Positions 1 to 5,986 of a stretch of DNA of 8,649 nt are shown piece after piece. Position 1 is the first letter of the stretch; every line of letters starts with the position of its first letter. This DNA comes from Candidatus Vogelbacteria bacterium (GTDB lineage: Bacteria > Patescibacteriota > Minisyncoccia > Phycocordibacterales > XYD1-FULL-46-19): contig DSBD01000063.1 in NCBI GenBank assembly GCA_011049365.1, positions 1-8,649 on the forward strand, given 5' to 3'. Made by a program: the position numbers and the translations under genes. The notes under the pieces are model-generated. The model made no database searches. It had not been told where the DNA came from and saw nothing but the letters and a program-made list of their open reading frames with translations.

Positions 1-3
1 ATA

Positions 4-588
4 TTAATCTTCATCTACCCCAAAACGTTTATAATCAAAAATTTGATTATGACTAAACCATAATTTTACCTCATGATTAGCTTCTTCTTGGGTTTCTGAA
101 GCATGAACTAAATTCATAATAGCTCTTTTTTCTTTATTAGCTAAAATGGGAGAATCAGCTGAAAAATCACCTCTAATCGTACCCATATCCGCTTGGGAAG
201 GAATAGTTGTTCCAGCTATTTTACGAACCATATCAATAGCGTGTATCCCTTGTACTACCATTTTAACCAAAGGAGCTGAAGTCATATATTTGACGATCCA
301 ACCTCTAACCATCTTACCTATTTCTAAAGGATTATCTGTTCCCAGCTCAGCCACTGGATCAAAACCATATTTTTCATAAGTACCCAAAGTTTTATTGCCC
401 AACCTTTCTATCCATTTCTCATCCTTAGGATAATGGTCATCTATTTGTTGTTCGGTCGGATAAACCATTTCTAAACCAACTATCTTTAAATCTCTTTGTT
501 CTATCCTCTTAACAACTTCACCAATTAGGCCCTTGCGGACACCATCAGGTTTAATCATTAGAAAAGTTTTTTCTTCTTTAGGATTCAT
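4..588 (-). CDS. ndk: Nucleoside diphosphate kinase, long form with insertion
   Basis: Cytosolic NDK transfers the gamma-phosphate from ATP to NDPs through a phosphohistidine, keeping GTP, CTP, UTP and dNTP pools filled. Visible family features are the N-terminal strand with KPDGV (K13), the R122 and GTIRGDF (R139) nucleotide-binding segments, and N159-x-x-H162-A-S around the catalytic His162. At 194 residues it is much longer than the usual 140-150. The extra length is mainly residues about 56-97, between the HY pair and KYM-T-S-A-P, plus a few residues (about 145-154) before the catalytic motif. The usual Asp after HGS/HAS is Glu165. The start is the ATG 9 bases after the map stop; no Shine-Dalgarno sequence is seen. 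It is the last gene in the window, and its stop lies 3 bases from the edge. The family call is firm; the role of the insertion is unknown. Confidence 0.95.
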   Translation of the reverse strand: MNPKEEKTFLMIKPDGVRKGLIGEVVKRIEQRDLKIVGLEMVYPTEQQIDDHYPKDEKWIERLGNKTLGTYEKYGFDPVAELGTDNPLEIGKMVRGWIVKYMTSAPLVKMVVQGIHAIDMVRKIAGTTIPSQADMGTIRGDFSADSPILANKEKRAIMNLVHASETQEEANHEVKLWFSHNQIFDYKRFGVDED

Positions 589-597
589 AATTTAAAT

Positions 598-1359
598 TTA
601 TAATTTAGTAATAATTTCCGGTCCTTCACCGGTAACGACTATTGTGTGTTCAAAGTGCGCACTTATACTATCATCTTTGGTGGCAAAAGTAAAATCATCA
701 AGCATTTTTATCTTCCCCGAACCAAAAGAAGCCATCGGTTCAATAGCCAAGACTAGGCCAGCTGATATTTTTTCACCTTGTCCTGACCGACCTTCGTTGG
801 GTATTATTGGATCTTCATGAACTGAAAAACCCACCCCGTGACCTCCTAAACCTTCAACAACAGAGAAACCGTTTTGAATAATGACTTTAGAAATAGCCAT
901 TCCGATATCTCCAATATGTTTACCTGGCCAAGCCTCTTTTATACCGGCTAAAAGAGACTCTCTAACTGTTTCTACTAATTTTCTATATTTAGTATTTTCG
1001 CCAACAATTATTGTTTTAGCCATATCAGTAAAAAGATTTTTATAAACCAATCCTAAATCAAGACTAACAACATCTCCGTCTGATATGGTCCTATTAATAT
1101 TAGGAACACCATGGACTATCTCATTGTTTATTGAAACACATAAAGCCGCTGGGTAGGGTCTCTTAGCCCCGGTTGGTTTAAAATTCAAAAAAGCCGGCCG
1201 ACCACCAGTTTTACTAATCAATTCTCTGGCTTTCTCTTCTAGAAACCAAGTAGTTATTCCTGGTTGAATTAAAGCGCTTATATCATCAAGTACTTTGGCT
1301 AATATCTTACCACCTTCTCTTAACTTCTTTATATCATCAGCACTTTTCAATTTTACCAT
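598..1359 (-). CDS. map: Type I methionine aminopeptidase
   Basis: Removes the initiator methionine from nascent proteins; a pita-bread-fold dimetal hydrolase acting in the cytosol at the ribosome exit. Counting from the ATG start (253 aa), all five metal ligands are present: D101 (in SLDLG), D112 (FTDMAKT), H174 (GGHGVG), E207 (AIEPM) and E237 (HFEHT). H83 (EIVHGVP) and H181 (SVHEDP) match the substrate-contacting histidines of E. coli MetAP (H79, H178). There is no N-terminal zinc-finger extension. The frame is open to a GTG at 1374 that would overlap the end of adk by 10 bases. I prefer the ATG at 1359 because MVKLKSADDIKKLR aligns with the usual MetAP N-terminus, and it leaves a 5-base gap like the rest of the operon. 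Position after adk is the standard secY-adk-map order. Confidence 0.96.
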   Translation of the reverse strand: MVKLKSADDIKKLREGGKILAKVLDDISALIQPGITTWFLEEKARELISKTGGRPAFLNFKPTGAKRPYPAALCVSINNEIVHGVPNINRTISDGDVVSLDLGLVYKNLFTDMAKTIIVGENTKYRKLVETVRESLLAGIKEAWPGKHIGDIGMAISKVIIQNGFSVVEGLGGHGVGFSVHEDPIIPNEGRSGQGEKISAGLVLAIEPMASFGSGKIKMLDDFTFATKDDSISAHFEHTIVVTGEGPEIITKL

Positions 1360-1364
1360 ATCTC

Positions 1365-2015
1365 TTATTGCCACTTCTGAACAAATGAAAGAGAATCTAA
1401 AATTTCTTGATAGACTTCTTCTATACTTTGCTCACCATTAATTTCCAAAAAACGGTAATTGGGATTGTCTTGATAATACTCAATCGCCGGCAAAACCAAC
1501 CTGTCAAACCAATCTAACCTTGATTCTATATCGCCGGGACGTAGATCATCTTTCCGACCTCGGCCCGAGAGCCTATCATAAGCCCAGGCTCGCGAAACTT
1601 TTAGATGAACTACGACTGGTGACGACCAATTATAAAATTCTCTGGCTCCATCTAAAGCTTTTGTTTCTGTTAGAGTCCTAGGGGTCCCGTCAAAAACCAA
1701 GTGCTCATCACCGGTAAAATTAGATATCAAAAAATTTGACCATAACCAGATAGCTAAAAAGGGAGGTTGGGCTTCCGAACGTTCCATTATTTCTTTGGCT
1801 ATTCTAGAAGAATGAGAGTCACCAGAGACAAATTCCCTAAATCTATCTCCAGTTTCAATATAAAATAATTTACGTTCCGGGTCTGCTTTTTGTATATCTT
1901 CAACTAATTTTTTAGCCTGAGTTCCTTTTCCACAACCACTCCGACCAATAAAGAAAAAGACATTTGGCGAAGAGGCAGTTGATAAATTACTTAAAAAATT
2001 ATTTTTATTTTTCAT
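1365..2015 (-). CDS. adk: Divergent adenylate kinase with a minimal LID
   Basis: Nucleoside monophosphate kinase, expected to catalyse ATP + AMP = 2 ADP. The P-loop is G24-RSGCGKGT-32. The NMP-binding part has TGD (55-57) with R60. The signature stretch reads FDGTPRT (108-114) and R113 matches E. coli Arg88. The LID is almost absent: DRLSGRG (147-153) leads straight into RKDD (154-157), where the long bacterial form has roughly 30 residues more, including the zinc or hydrogen-bond LID. R148, R152, R154 and R166 are the likely phosphate-contacting arginines. Two signature departures are clear: the aromatic after DG is Thr111, and the AMP-adenine-binding Gln (E. coli Gln92) is Glu117. An N-terminal tail of about 17 residues precedes the first strand; no later Met lies before the P-loop. 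Synteny (secY-adk-map) supports adk, but the monophosphate specificity is less sure. Confidence 0.88.
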   Translation of the reverse strand: MKNKNNFLSNLSTASSPNVFFFIGRSGCGKGTQAKKLVEDIQKADPERKLFYIETGDRFREFVSGDSHSSRIAKEIMERSEAQPPFLAIWLWSNFLISNFTGDEHLVFDGTPRTLTETKALDGAREFYNWSSPVVVHLKVSRAWAYDRLSGRGRKDDLRPGDIESRLDWFDRLVLPAIEYYQDNPNYRFLEINGEQSIEEVYQEILDSLSFVQKWQ

Positions 2016-2021
2016 TAGAAG

Positions 2022-2050
2022 ATTATAACAGAAAAAAACTTTTTTAAAAA
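2022..2050 (-). promoter_or_regulatory. Candidate extended -10 promoter for leaderless adk
   Basis: The 35-base gap between secY and adk carries TGTTATAAT on the minus strand (2030 to 2022), a perfect extended -10 box. The -35 position, 17 bases upstream (2050-2045), reads TTTTTA and is weak, which extended -10 promoters tolerate. The last base of the box is 2022, so the expected +1 falls at 2015-2016, on or one base before the A of the adk ATG, which would give a leaderless mRNA. In such AT-rich DNA a TATAAT can occur by chance; the TG and the spacing raise the likelihood. Confidence 0.45.
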
Positions 2051-3331
2051 TTAGTACTCCCGCATTGTTATCTGAGCATCCACCTTCTTAACAAAATCAA
2101 GCAAAACAGATACAACAATTAAAAGACTTGTTCCCCCAATAGCAAAGGTAGTTATACCGGTCGCGGCTTGCATTAAAAGAGGCAACATAGCCACTAATCC
2201 TAAAAATATAGCTCCCACTAAAGTTAGACGACTTAAAGTTTTGGTCAAATATTCCATCGTTGCCCGACCTGGTCTAATACCGGGAATAAAGGCACCGCTT
2301 TTTTGTAGGTTTTCAGATATGGCTTTGGGGTCAAAAGTAACGGCCGTGTAAAAATAGGTAAAACCAAAAACTAAGAGGAAGTAAAGACCGGAAGAAAACC
2401 AAACATTATTCAAAACAGAGGCCAAAGGATTAATAATGGTCATCAATAATTCATTATCAATTTGCGACAAAAAATTGATGATCATTTGAGGAAAAAGTAA
2501 AATAGCCAAAGCAAAAATTATCGGCATTACTCCGGCATTATTAACTCTAATCGGTAAATAAGTTGAAATACCGCCATACATTTTCATACCTCTAACCCTT
2601 TTAGCATAGGTAATTGGAACTGGCCTTTCGGCTTCTGTCATCACCACCACCCCAGTGACTATTAGAACAGCTGCTAAAACAAAACCAAAATAGGTTGGTA
2701 AATCAGTTACATTAAAAGCTAAAAATGATTGAGTAACAGCAGTGGGCAAGCCTGAAATTATACCAGCAAAAATTAATAAAGATATTCCATTACCAATACC
2801 ATATTCATTTATTAATTCACCCAACCACATTAGTAAAACAGAGCCAGCAGTAATAACGACGACATTAAAAAGTCTGTCTATTAAAGTTATACTAGCCGGG
2901 TTAAAAAGTATGCCCTGTCTTTCAAGCAATATTAATAAACCAAAACCTTGAACCATAGCTAGAGGAACAGTTAATAATCTGGAATATTGAGCTATTTTTT
3001 TTCTACCAATAGCACCGTCTTCATGAAACATTTGTTTTAAGGTCGGAGAAATTAAAGTCATCAATTGCATAATAATTGAGGCAGTAATAAAAGGTCCAAC
3101 ACCTAGCATAAAAATTGATAAATTAGATAAGCCACCCCCTGAAAAAACATCTAATAAACCGAAAAATTGATTATCGCGGAAAAACGATTCTAAAGCTAAA
3201 CGATCTATTCCCGGAATAGGAATTGATGCTCCAAAACGAAATATTAATAAAATTGCTAAAACGAAAAAAATTCGACGACGAAGATTTGTGTCAGCAAAAG
3301 TAAGTTTTGTTTTTCTTATAAAATCATTCAT
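2051..3331 (-). CDS. secY: Protein translocase channel subunit SecY
   Basis: Central pore of the Sec translocon in the cytoplasmic membrane; it exports unfolded preproteins with SecA and inserts membrane proteins with the ribosome, together with SecE and SecG. The 426-residue length is typical. Ten hydrophobic segments are seen at about 20-40, 70-95, 115-138, 150-172, 180-200, 212-232, 262-285, 310-332, 366-388 and 394-414. The plug region and first signature are FSGGGLSNLSIFMLGVGPFI (63-82). The cytosolic loop ERPVPITYAKRVRG (235-248) and loop GIRPGRAT (351-358), which contact SecA or the ribosome, are conserved, as is the C-terminal DAQITMREY. The ATG lies 4 bases after rplO; an AGG 3 bases before it is too close to be a normal Shine-Dalgarno site. 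Confidence 0.98.
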   Translation of the reverse strand: MNDFIRKTKLTFADTNLRRRIFFVLAILLIFRFGASIPIPGIDRLALESFFRDNQFFGLLDVFSGGGLSNLSIFMLGVGPFITASIIMQLMTLISPTLKQMFHEDGAIGRKKIAQYSRLLTVPLAMVQGFGLLILLERQGILFNPASITLIDRLFNVVVITAGSVLLMWLGELINEYGIGNGISLLIFAGIISGLPTAVTQSFLAFNVTDLPTYFGFVLAAVLIVTGVVVMTEAERPVPITYAKRVRGMKMYGGISTYLPIRVNNAGVMPIIFALAILLFPQMIINFLSQIDNELLMTIINPLASVLNNVWFSSGLYFLLVFGFTYFYTAVTFDPKAISENLQKSGAFIPGIRPGRATMEYLTKTLSRLTLVGAIFLGLVAMLPLLMQAATGITTFAIGGTSLLIVVSVLLDFVKKVDAQITMREY

Positions 3332-3335
3332 AAAC

Positions 3336-3767
3336 CTAAACTTTTATTTCTCCACCGGCTTTAATTATCTTTTTCTCAGCTAAAGTAGATAAAGCACAAC
3401 CGGAAAAAACTAATGGCTTAGAGACATTCCCTTGGCCAAGAATTTTAATTGCTCTTATCTTACCACTTTGACGACGAATTACACCCTTTTTAAACAAATT
3501 GGCAGGATTAACTTGATCATTAGCTTGAAATATTTTATCTAAAACAGCTAAATTAACTGTCTCCGGTTTAGACCGAGCAGAAAAACGATAACCTCTCTTT
3601 TTGGGTATTTTCTTAATTATATCCCTAATAGCCGGCCTAATTTTATGCCCAGCTCTAGATTTTTGACCTTTTGAACCTCGGCCGGAAGTATAACCCCTCT
3701 CACCGCCACGACCTACTTGCCTAGAAGTTTTTGTTGCTTGTGATTTTTTTACATTATGGATTTTCAT
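3336..3767 (-). CDS. rplO: 50S ribosomal protein L15 (uL15)
   Basis: Late-assembling 50S protein that penetrates the 23S core. The 143-residue product has the family's Gly/Arg-rich N-terminal extension (about 19-40, with GRG and SGRGSKGQKSRAG) followed by the globular domain ending in LAEKKIIKAGGEIKV, the usual L15 C-terminus. The Gly-rich stretch is a little shorter than in E. coli. It begins only 2 bases after the rpsE stop, so there is no room for rpmD (uL30), which normally sits here. It ends in TAG, 4 bases before secY. The ATG has no upstream Shine-Dalgarno sequence. Confidence 0.97.
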   Translation of the reverse strand: MKIHNVKKSQATKTSRQVGRGGERGYTSGRGSKGQKSRAGHKIRPAIRDIIKKIPKKRGYRFSARSKPETVNLAVLDKIFQANDQVNPANLFKKGVIRRQSGKIRAIKILGQGNVSKPLVFSGCALSTLAEKKIIKAGGEIKV

Positions 3768-3769
3768 AA

Positions 3770-4288
3770 CTATTTTTGGGAATTAGATAACTTTTTTAAG
3801 GCCTCAATGGTCGCTCGAGCATTATTGAGTTTATTTTTACTACGGGAAATAATTTTGGCATTCACATCTTTTATTCCTGCTAAATCTAATAAAACTCTAA
3901 CTGAACCACCAGCCACTAATCCTCGGCCCGGAGAAGGTTTGATAATAATTTCAGAAGCACCATATTTAGCTTCGGTTTGAAAAGGAATTGATTTGTTCTC
4001 ATTCAATAAAACCTTAATCATATTTTTCTTGGCATTATTCTGTGCTTTCTCTATAGCTAAAGCAGTATCTCTGGCTTTTCCTATTCCAACACCGACTCGG
4101 CCTCGACGATCGCCCAATATACAAACAACTGAGAAGCTAAATCGACGACCACCAGCCATAACTCGAGCCACTCTTCTAACATCAACTACCCGATGATCAA
4201 ATTCTGGCTTTTCATTTGACCGACGAAATTTACCCTTATGGGTAGAAATTCTAGATTTAGTTGTTTCACTTTTTGTATTTTTCTCCAT
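3770..4288 (-). CDS. rpsE: 30S ribosomal protein S5 (uS5)
   Basis: Small-subunit protein near the mRNA entry channel and decoding region, involved in translational fidelity and in unwinding mRNA together with S3 and S4. The 172-residue sequence shows a basic N-terminal tail, then the double-stranded-RNA-binding-like domain with the signature around 46-74 (GGRRFSFSVVCILGD, then GRVGVGIGKARD), and the C-terminal S5 domain with PSPGRGLVAGGSVR (119-131) and ARATIEALK. The start ATG is 10 bases after rplR. It is one of only two starts here with A rather than T at -1. It ends in TAG. Confidence 0.97.
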   Translation of the reverse strand: MEKNTKSETTKSRISTHKGKFRRSNEKPEFDHRVVDVRRVARVMAGGRRFSFSVVCILGDRRGRVGVGIGKARDTALAIEKAQNNAKKNMIKVLLNENKSIPFQTEAKYGASEIIIKPSPGRGLVAGGSVRVLLDLAGIKDVNAKIISRSKNKLNNARATIEALKKLSNSQK

Positions 4289-4298
4289 TGTTAATTAT

Positions 4299-4700
4299 TT
4301 AAAATTTTAATCCACCAATTCTTGCTCCCTCCGCCAAAGCTTTGACTCGACCAGTATAAATATATCCTCCTCTATCAAAAACTACTTGGATAATATCTTT
4401 CTTCTTAGCTTGTCCAGCTAAGAAAAAACCAACGGCGAAGGATTTAATTTGTTTTTTAAAATCTGCTTTAGGAATCTCTTTAATCTTACTTATTTCTTTA
4501 ATTTCCTTGTCAGTTATCTGTCGACTAGAAAGCGCCATTAAAACTTTTCCATTATCATCATCTATTAAACTAGCATAGATATCTTTATTGGAACGAAAAA
4601 CCACCAAACGCGGTTTATTCGCCCGTCCGGAAATTTTAGCCCTGATTCGTCGATGACGATTTTCTCTTTTCAGTCTTTTAGTTTTTTCTTTATCTTTCAT
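4299..4700 (-). CDS. rplR: 50S ribosomal protein L18 (uL18)
   Basis: 5S rRNA-binding protein of the central protuberance, acting with L5. The protein has 133 residues: a strongly basic N-terminal arm (about 1-30), then [23 protein letters not shown], the typical first strands of the L18 fold, and the C-terminal stretch [21 protein letters not shown] from about 107, which is diagnostic of bacterial L18. A short insertion in the middle (roughly 60-85, Lys- and Ile-rich) makes it longer than the common 115-122 residues. It starts 3 bases after the rplF stop, so translational coupling is likely; no Shine-Dalgarno sequence is seen. Confidence 0.97.
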   Translation of the reverse strand: MKDKEKTKRLKRENRHRRIRAKISGRANKPRLVVFRSNKDIYASLIDDDNGKVLMALSSRQITDKEIKEISKIKEIPKADFKKQIKSFAVGFFLAGQAKKKDIIQVVFDRGGYIYTGRVKALAEGARIGGLKF

Positions 4701-4703
4701 ATT

Positions 4704-5240
4704 TTAACCAACTACTTTTTTACCCTGTTTTCTTCTAGGAACTTCATCAATATAGCGAATACCCTTGCCCTTATAGGGTTCAGTTTTCTTGTATTGTCTC
4801 AAACGAGCAGTAAATTCACCGACCTTTTCTTTATCAATACCATTAACTGTTAAAATATTTTTTTCCAGAGAACATTTTATTTCGGGTGGTATAACAACAT
4901 TAACATCATGAGAATAACCTATACCCAAAACAATCTTTTCACCAACTAAATTAAACTTATAACCTACGCCCTCTATAACAAGCTTCTTCTCAAAACCTTC
5001 AGTTACACCTTGAATCATATTTTTTATATGTGAAGCATAGGTACCCCAGAGAGATTCAGCTAATTTGCCATTTTCTTTAGGATTAAGACTAATTTCTTTT
5101 TCATTAACTTTTATCTCTATTTTAGGAAGAAAAGTTTTTTGTAGTTCACCTAAAGGTCCAGTAACCTTTAAGACTCCAGCTGTAAAATCTATTTTTACCT
5201 TATCGGGAATAGTTATAATTTGTTTTCCAATTCTAGACAT
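4704..5240 (-). CDS. rplF: 50S ribosomal protein L6 (uL6)
   Basis: 50S protein near the factor-binding site and sarcin-ricin loop. It has 178 residues with the two tandem L6 alpha-beta domains. The N-terminus MSRIGKQIITIPDKVKI is the standard L6 beginning, and the C-terminal signature PYKGKGIRY (155-163) is followed by a basic tail ending RRKQGKKVVG. The frame is open upstream to an ATG at 5297 inside rpsH, but that would add 19 residues and overlap rpsH by 50 bases. The ATG at 5240 fits the family and leaves a 7-base gap. No Shine-Dalgarno sequence is seen; the upstream bases are only A and T apart from a GG about 11 bases away. Confidence 0.97.
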   Translation of the reverse strand: MSRIGKQIITIPDKVKIDFTAGVLKVTGPLGELQKTFLPKIEIKVNEKEISLNPKENGKLAESLWGTYASHIKNMIQGVTEGFEKKLVIEGVGYKFNLVGEKIVLGIGYSHDVNVVIPPEIKCSLEKNILTVNGIDKEKVGEFTARLRQYKKTEPYKGKGIRYIDEVPRRKQGKKVVG

Positions 5241-5247
5241 AATTATA

Positions 5248-5640
5248 TTACCAAATCTCAAAAAGTAATTCTCCACCAGTTTTTTGACGAATAGCATCAG
5301 GGGCTGATAAAATACCGTGCGGAGTTGATAAAACTCTTAATTTATCGTCAACTGAAATTTTTTTTAATTCTATCAGACGGTAATAAACTCTTTTAGATGG
5401 TTTAGAAATTCTCTTAACATTTGAGACAATATTGCCTTGACCAACTTCATTCAGGATTAATACGATTTGCTTAGTAGTTTTTTTACCCTTTCGGCCAACA
5501 TCACGCAAAAAGCCATTTTTCAACAGAACTTTAGCTATAGAAGCCTTAATTTTTGAATAAGGTAAAGACAACTCGCTTCGGCCAGCTCGTGAGGCATTTT
5601 TTATTCTTATCAACATATCAGCGATTGGATCAGAAAACAT
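5248..5640 (-). CDS. rpsH: 30S ribosomal protein S8 (uS8)
   Basis: Primary 16S rRNA-binding protein of the 30S platform (helix 21). In E. coli it also represses the spc operon by binding its mRNA near the rplX-rplE junction. The 130-residue product starts with MFSDPIADMLIRIKNA, the standard S8 N-terminus. It ends with the RNA-binding C-terminal domain LSTPHGILSAPDAIRQKTGG (104-123) and the ELLFEIW tail. It lies 6 bases after rpsN and 7 before rplF. Because it is the second gene of the rpsN-led segment, S8 is a possible, unproven regulator of the structured leader at 5833-5950. Confidence 0.97.
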   Translation of the reverse strand: MFSDPIADMLIRIKNASRAGRSELSLPYSKIKASIAKVLLKNGFLRDVGRKGKKTTKQIVLILNEVGQGNIVSNVKRISKPSKRVYYRLIELKKISVDDKLRVLSTPHGILSAPDAIRQKTGGELLFEIW

Positions 5641-5646
5641 AATTAA

Positions 5647-5832
5647 TTACCAAGATGATTTTTTAATACCGGGTATTTGTCCCTCATTAGCAAATTCCCT
5701 AAAACATATACGACACAGACCAAAAGATCTCATAAAAGCCTTCTTGCGCCCACAACGAAAACAACGTCTAACAACCCGACTTTTAAATTTGGGTTCTTTA
5801 AGAGCTCTAGCTATAACTGATTTTTTGGCCAT
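5647..5832 (-). CDS. rpsN: 30S ribosomal protein S14, zinc-binding type Z
   Basis: Protein of the 30S head that assembles with S3 and S10. This is the short C+ form: 61 residues with four zinc ligands C24-x-x-C27 and C40-x-x-C43, followed by the conserved [15 protein letters not shown] end. The longer zinc-free form is about 100 residues, so this is complete and not truncated. It is the first gene after the 154-base gap and so probably heads the second transcriptional segment of the operon. The bases before the ATG are almost all A and T with no Shine-Dalgarno sequence. Confidence 0.97.
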   Translation of the reverse strand: MAKKSVIARALKEPKFKSRVVRRCFRCGRKKAFMRSFGLCRICFREFANEGQIPGIKKSSW

Positions 5833-5878
5833 AAAATAAAAATATTGTTACCAAAACATAATTTACAAATCAATAGCT

Positions 5879-5904
5879 GAATAAATGATTTCTGTCATTT
5901 ATTC
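5879..5904 (-). other. Perfect 10-bp hairpin in rpsN leader
   Basis: Inverted repeat with arms 5879-5888 and 5895-5904 (minus strand GAATAAATGA and TCATTTATTC) around a 6-base loop CAGAAA. All ten pairs match, but eight are A-T. It is not followed by a T-run, so it does not look like a terminator. It sits about 47 bases upstream of the rpsN start codon and could be a protein-binding, processing or stabilising structure. Confidence 0.55.
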
Positions 5905-5908
5905 TCGC

Positions 5909-5929
5909 TTTTGTTTCAGTAATACAAAA
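5909..5929 (-). other. Small hairpin competing with the U-tract
   Basis: Minus strand TTTTGT (5929-5924) can pair with ACAAAA (5914-5909) over a 9-base loop. The 5' arm is the U-rich tract that follows the larger hairpin at 5929-5955, so the two structures share bases. Only 6 pairs, five of them A-U, so it is weak alone. Confidence 0.3.
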
Positions 5930-5955
5930 CTAAAGGCTCCTGAAGAGCCTTTAGT
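5929..5955 (-). terminator. Terminator-like hairpin overlapping promoter start
   Basis: Minus strand arms ACTAAAGGCTC (5955-5945) and GAGCCTTTAGT (5939-5929) pair perfectly over 11 bp with loop TTCAG. The next bases are TTTGTATT, and with the last stem bases this gives a moderate U-tract (TTTTGTATT). This is the form of a rho-independent terminator for transcripts arriving from rplE. The 5' arm begins just after the -10 box at 5956-5961. A transcript started at about 5949 would therefore contain only the inner GGCTC/GAGCC stem. It may instead be a 5'-end stabilising hairpin, since it lies inside a ribosomal operon. Confidence 0.5.
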
Positions 5956-5984
5956 ATCCTAGCAATATTTACCTTTGCTGTCAA
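5956..5984 (-). promoter_or_regulatory. Internal sigma70-type promoter before rpsN
   Basis: On the minus strand, a perfect -35 TTGACA (5984-5979) is followed by a 17-base spacer and TAGGAT (5961-5956, four of six consensus bases). TGC directly precedes TAGGAT, so the box is also of the extended type. It starts 2 bases after the rplE stop codon, in the only large gap of the operon, and points to rpsN. Predicted start is about 5949 (G), or the A at 5950. This is the best promoter match in the window's non-coding DNA. Confidence 0.65.
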
Positions 5985-5986
5985 AC

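Larger units (their letters stand above)
5833..5950 (-). promoter_or_regulatory. Structured leader of rpsN segment (candidate)
   Basis: If transcription starts near 5949, rpsN has a 5' leader of about 117 nt in an operon whose other gaps are 2-35 bases. It holds, in order, the 3' part of the overlapping hairpin (to 5929), a small hairpin (5929-5909) and a perfect 10-bp hairpin (5904-5879), then AT-rich DNA up to the start codon. There is no Shine-Dalgarno site and no open frame longer than a few codons that resembles a protein. I do not recognise a known r-protein leader or riboswitch. Control of rpsN, rpsH and downstream genes is an inference from position and structure. Confidence 0.4.

Noticed and set aside
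146..379. Open frames of 66-91 codons on the plus strand (146-379, 2742-2951, 3756-3980, 3993-4196, 4653-4853, 5065-5268, 5991-6266)
   Set aside because: All lie antisense within strong ribosomal, secY or ndk genes, resemble no family I know, and have no promoter or start context; they are shadow frames.
575..597. TATAAA before ndk as a promoter
   Set aside because: The map-ndk spacer is wholly A/T, there is no -35 match at 16-18 bases and no TG element, so chance is the simplest reading.
618..632. Hairpin CCGGT-CCTTC-ACCGG near the end of map
   Set aside because: Five pairs within coding sequence (GEGPE), no T-run after it on the minus strand, and ndk follows at once; likely incidental.
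1360..1374. GTG start for map overlapping adk by 10 bases
   Set aside because: Possible, but the five extra residues do not fit the usual MetAP N-terminus, and the ATG at 1359 matches the spacing and ATG use of all neighbours.
5241..5297. Upstream ATG extending rplF by 19 residues
   Set aside because: It would overlap rpsH by 50 bases, and the added residues are not part of L6; MSRIGKQ at 5240 is the family start.
5845..5873. Second promoter just before rpsN (TTGATT, 17 bases, TAACAA on the minus strand)
   Set aside because: Only 3 of 6 bases match at -10 in very AT-rich DNA, and a far better promoter lies about 110 bases upstream.
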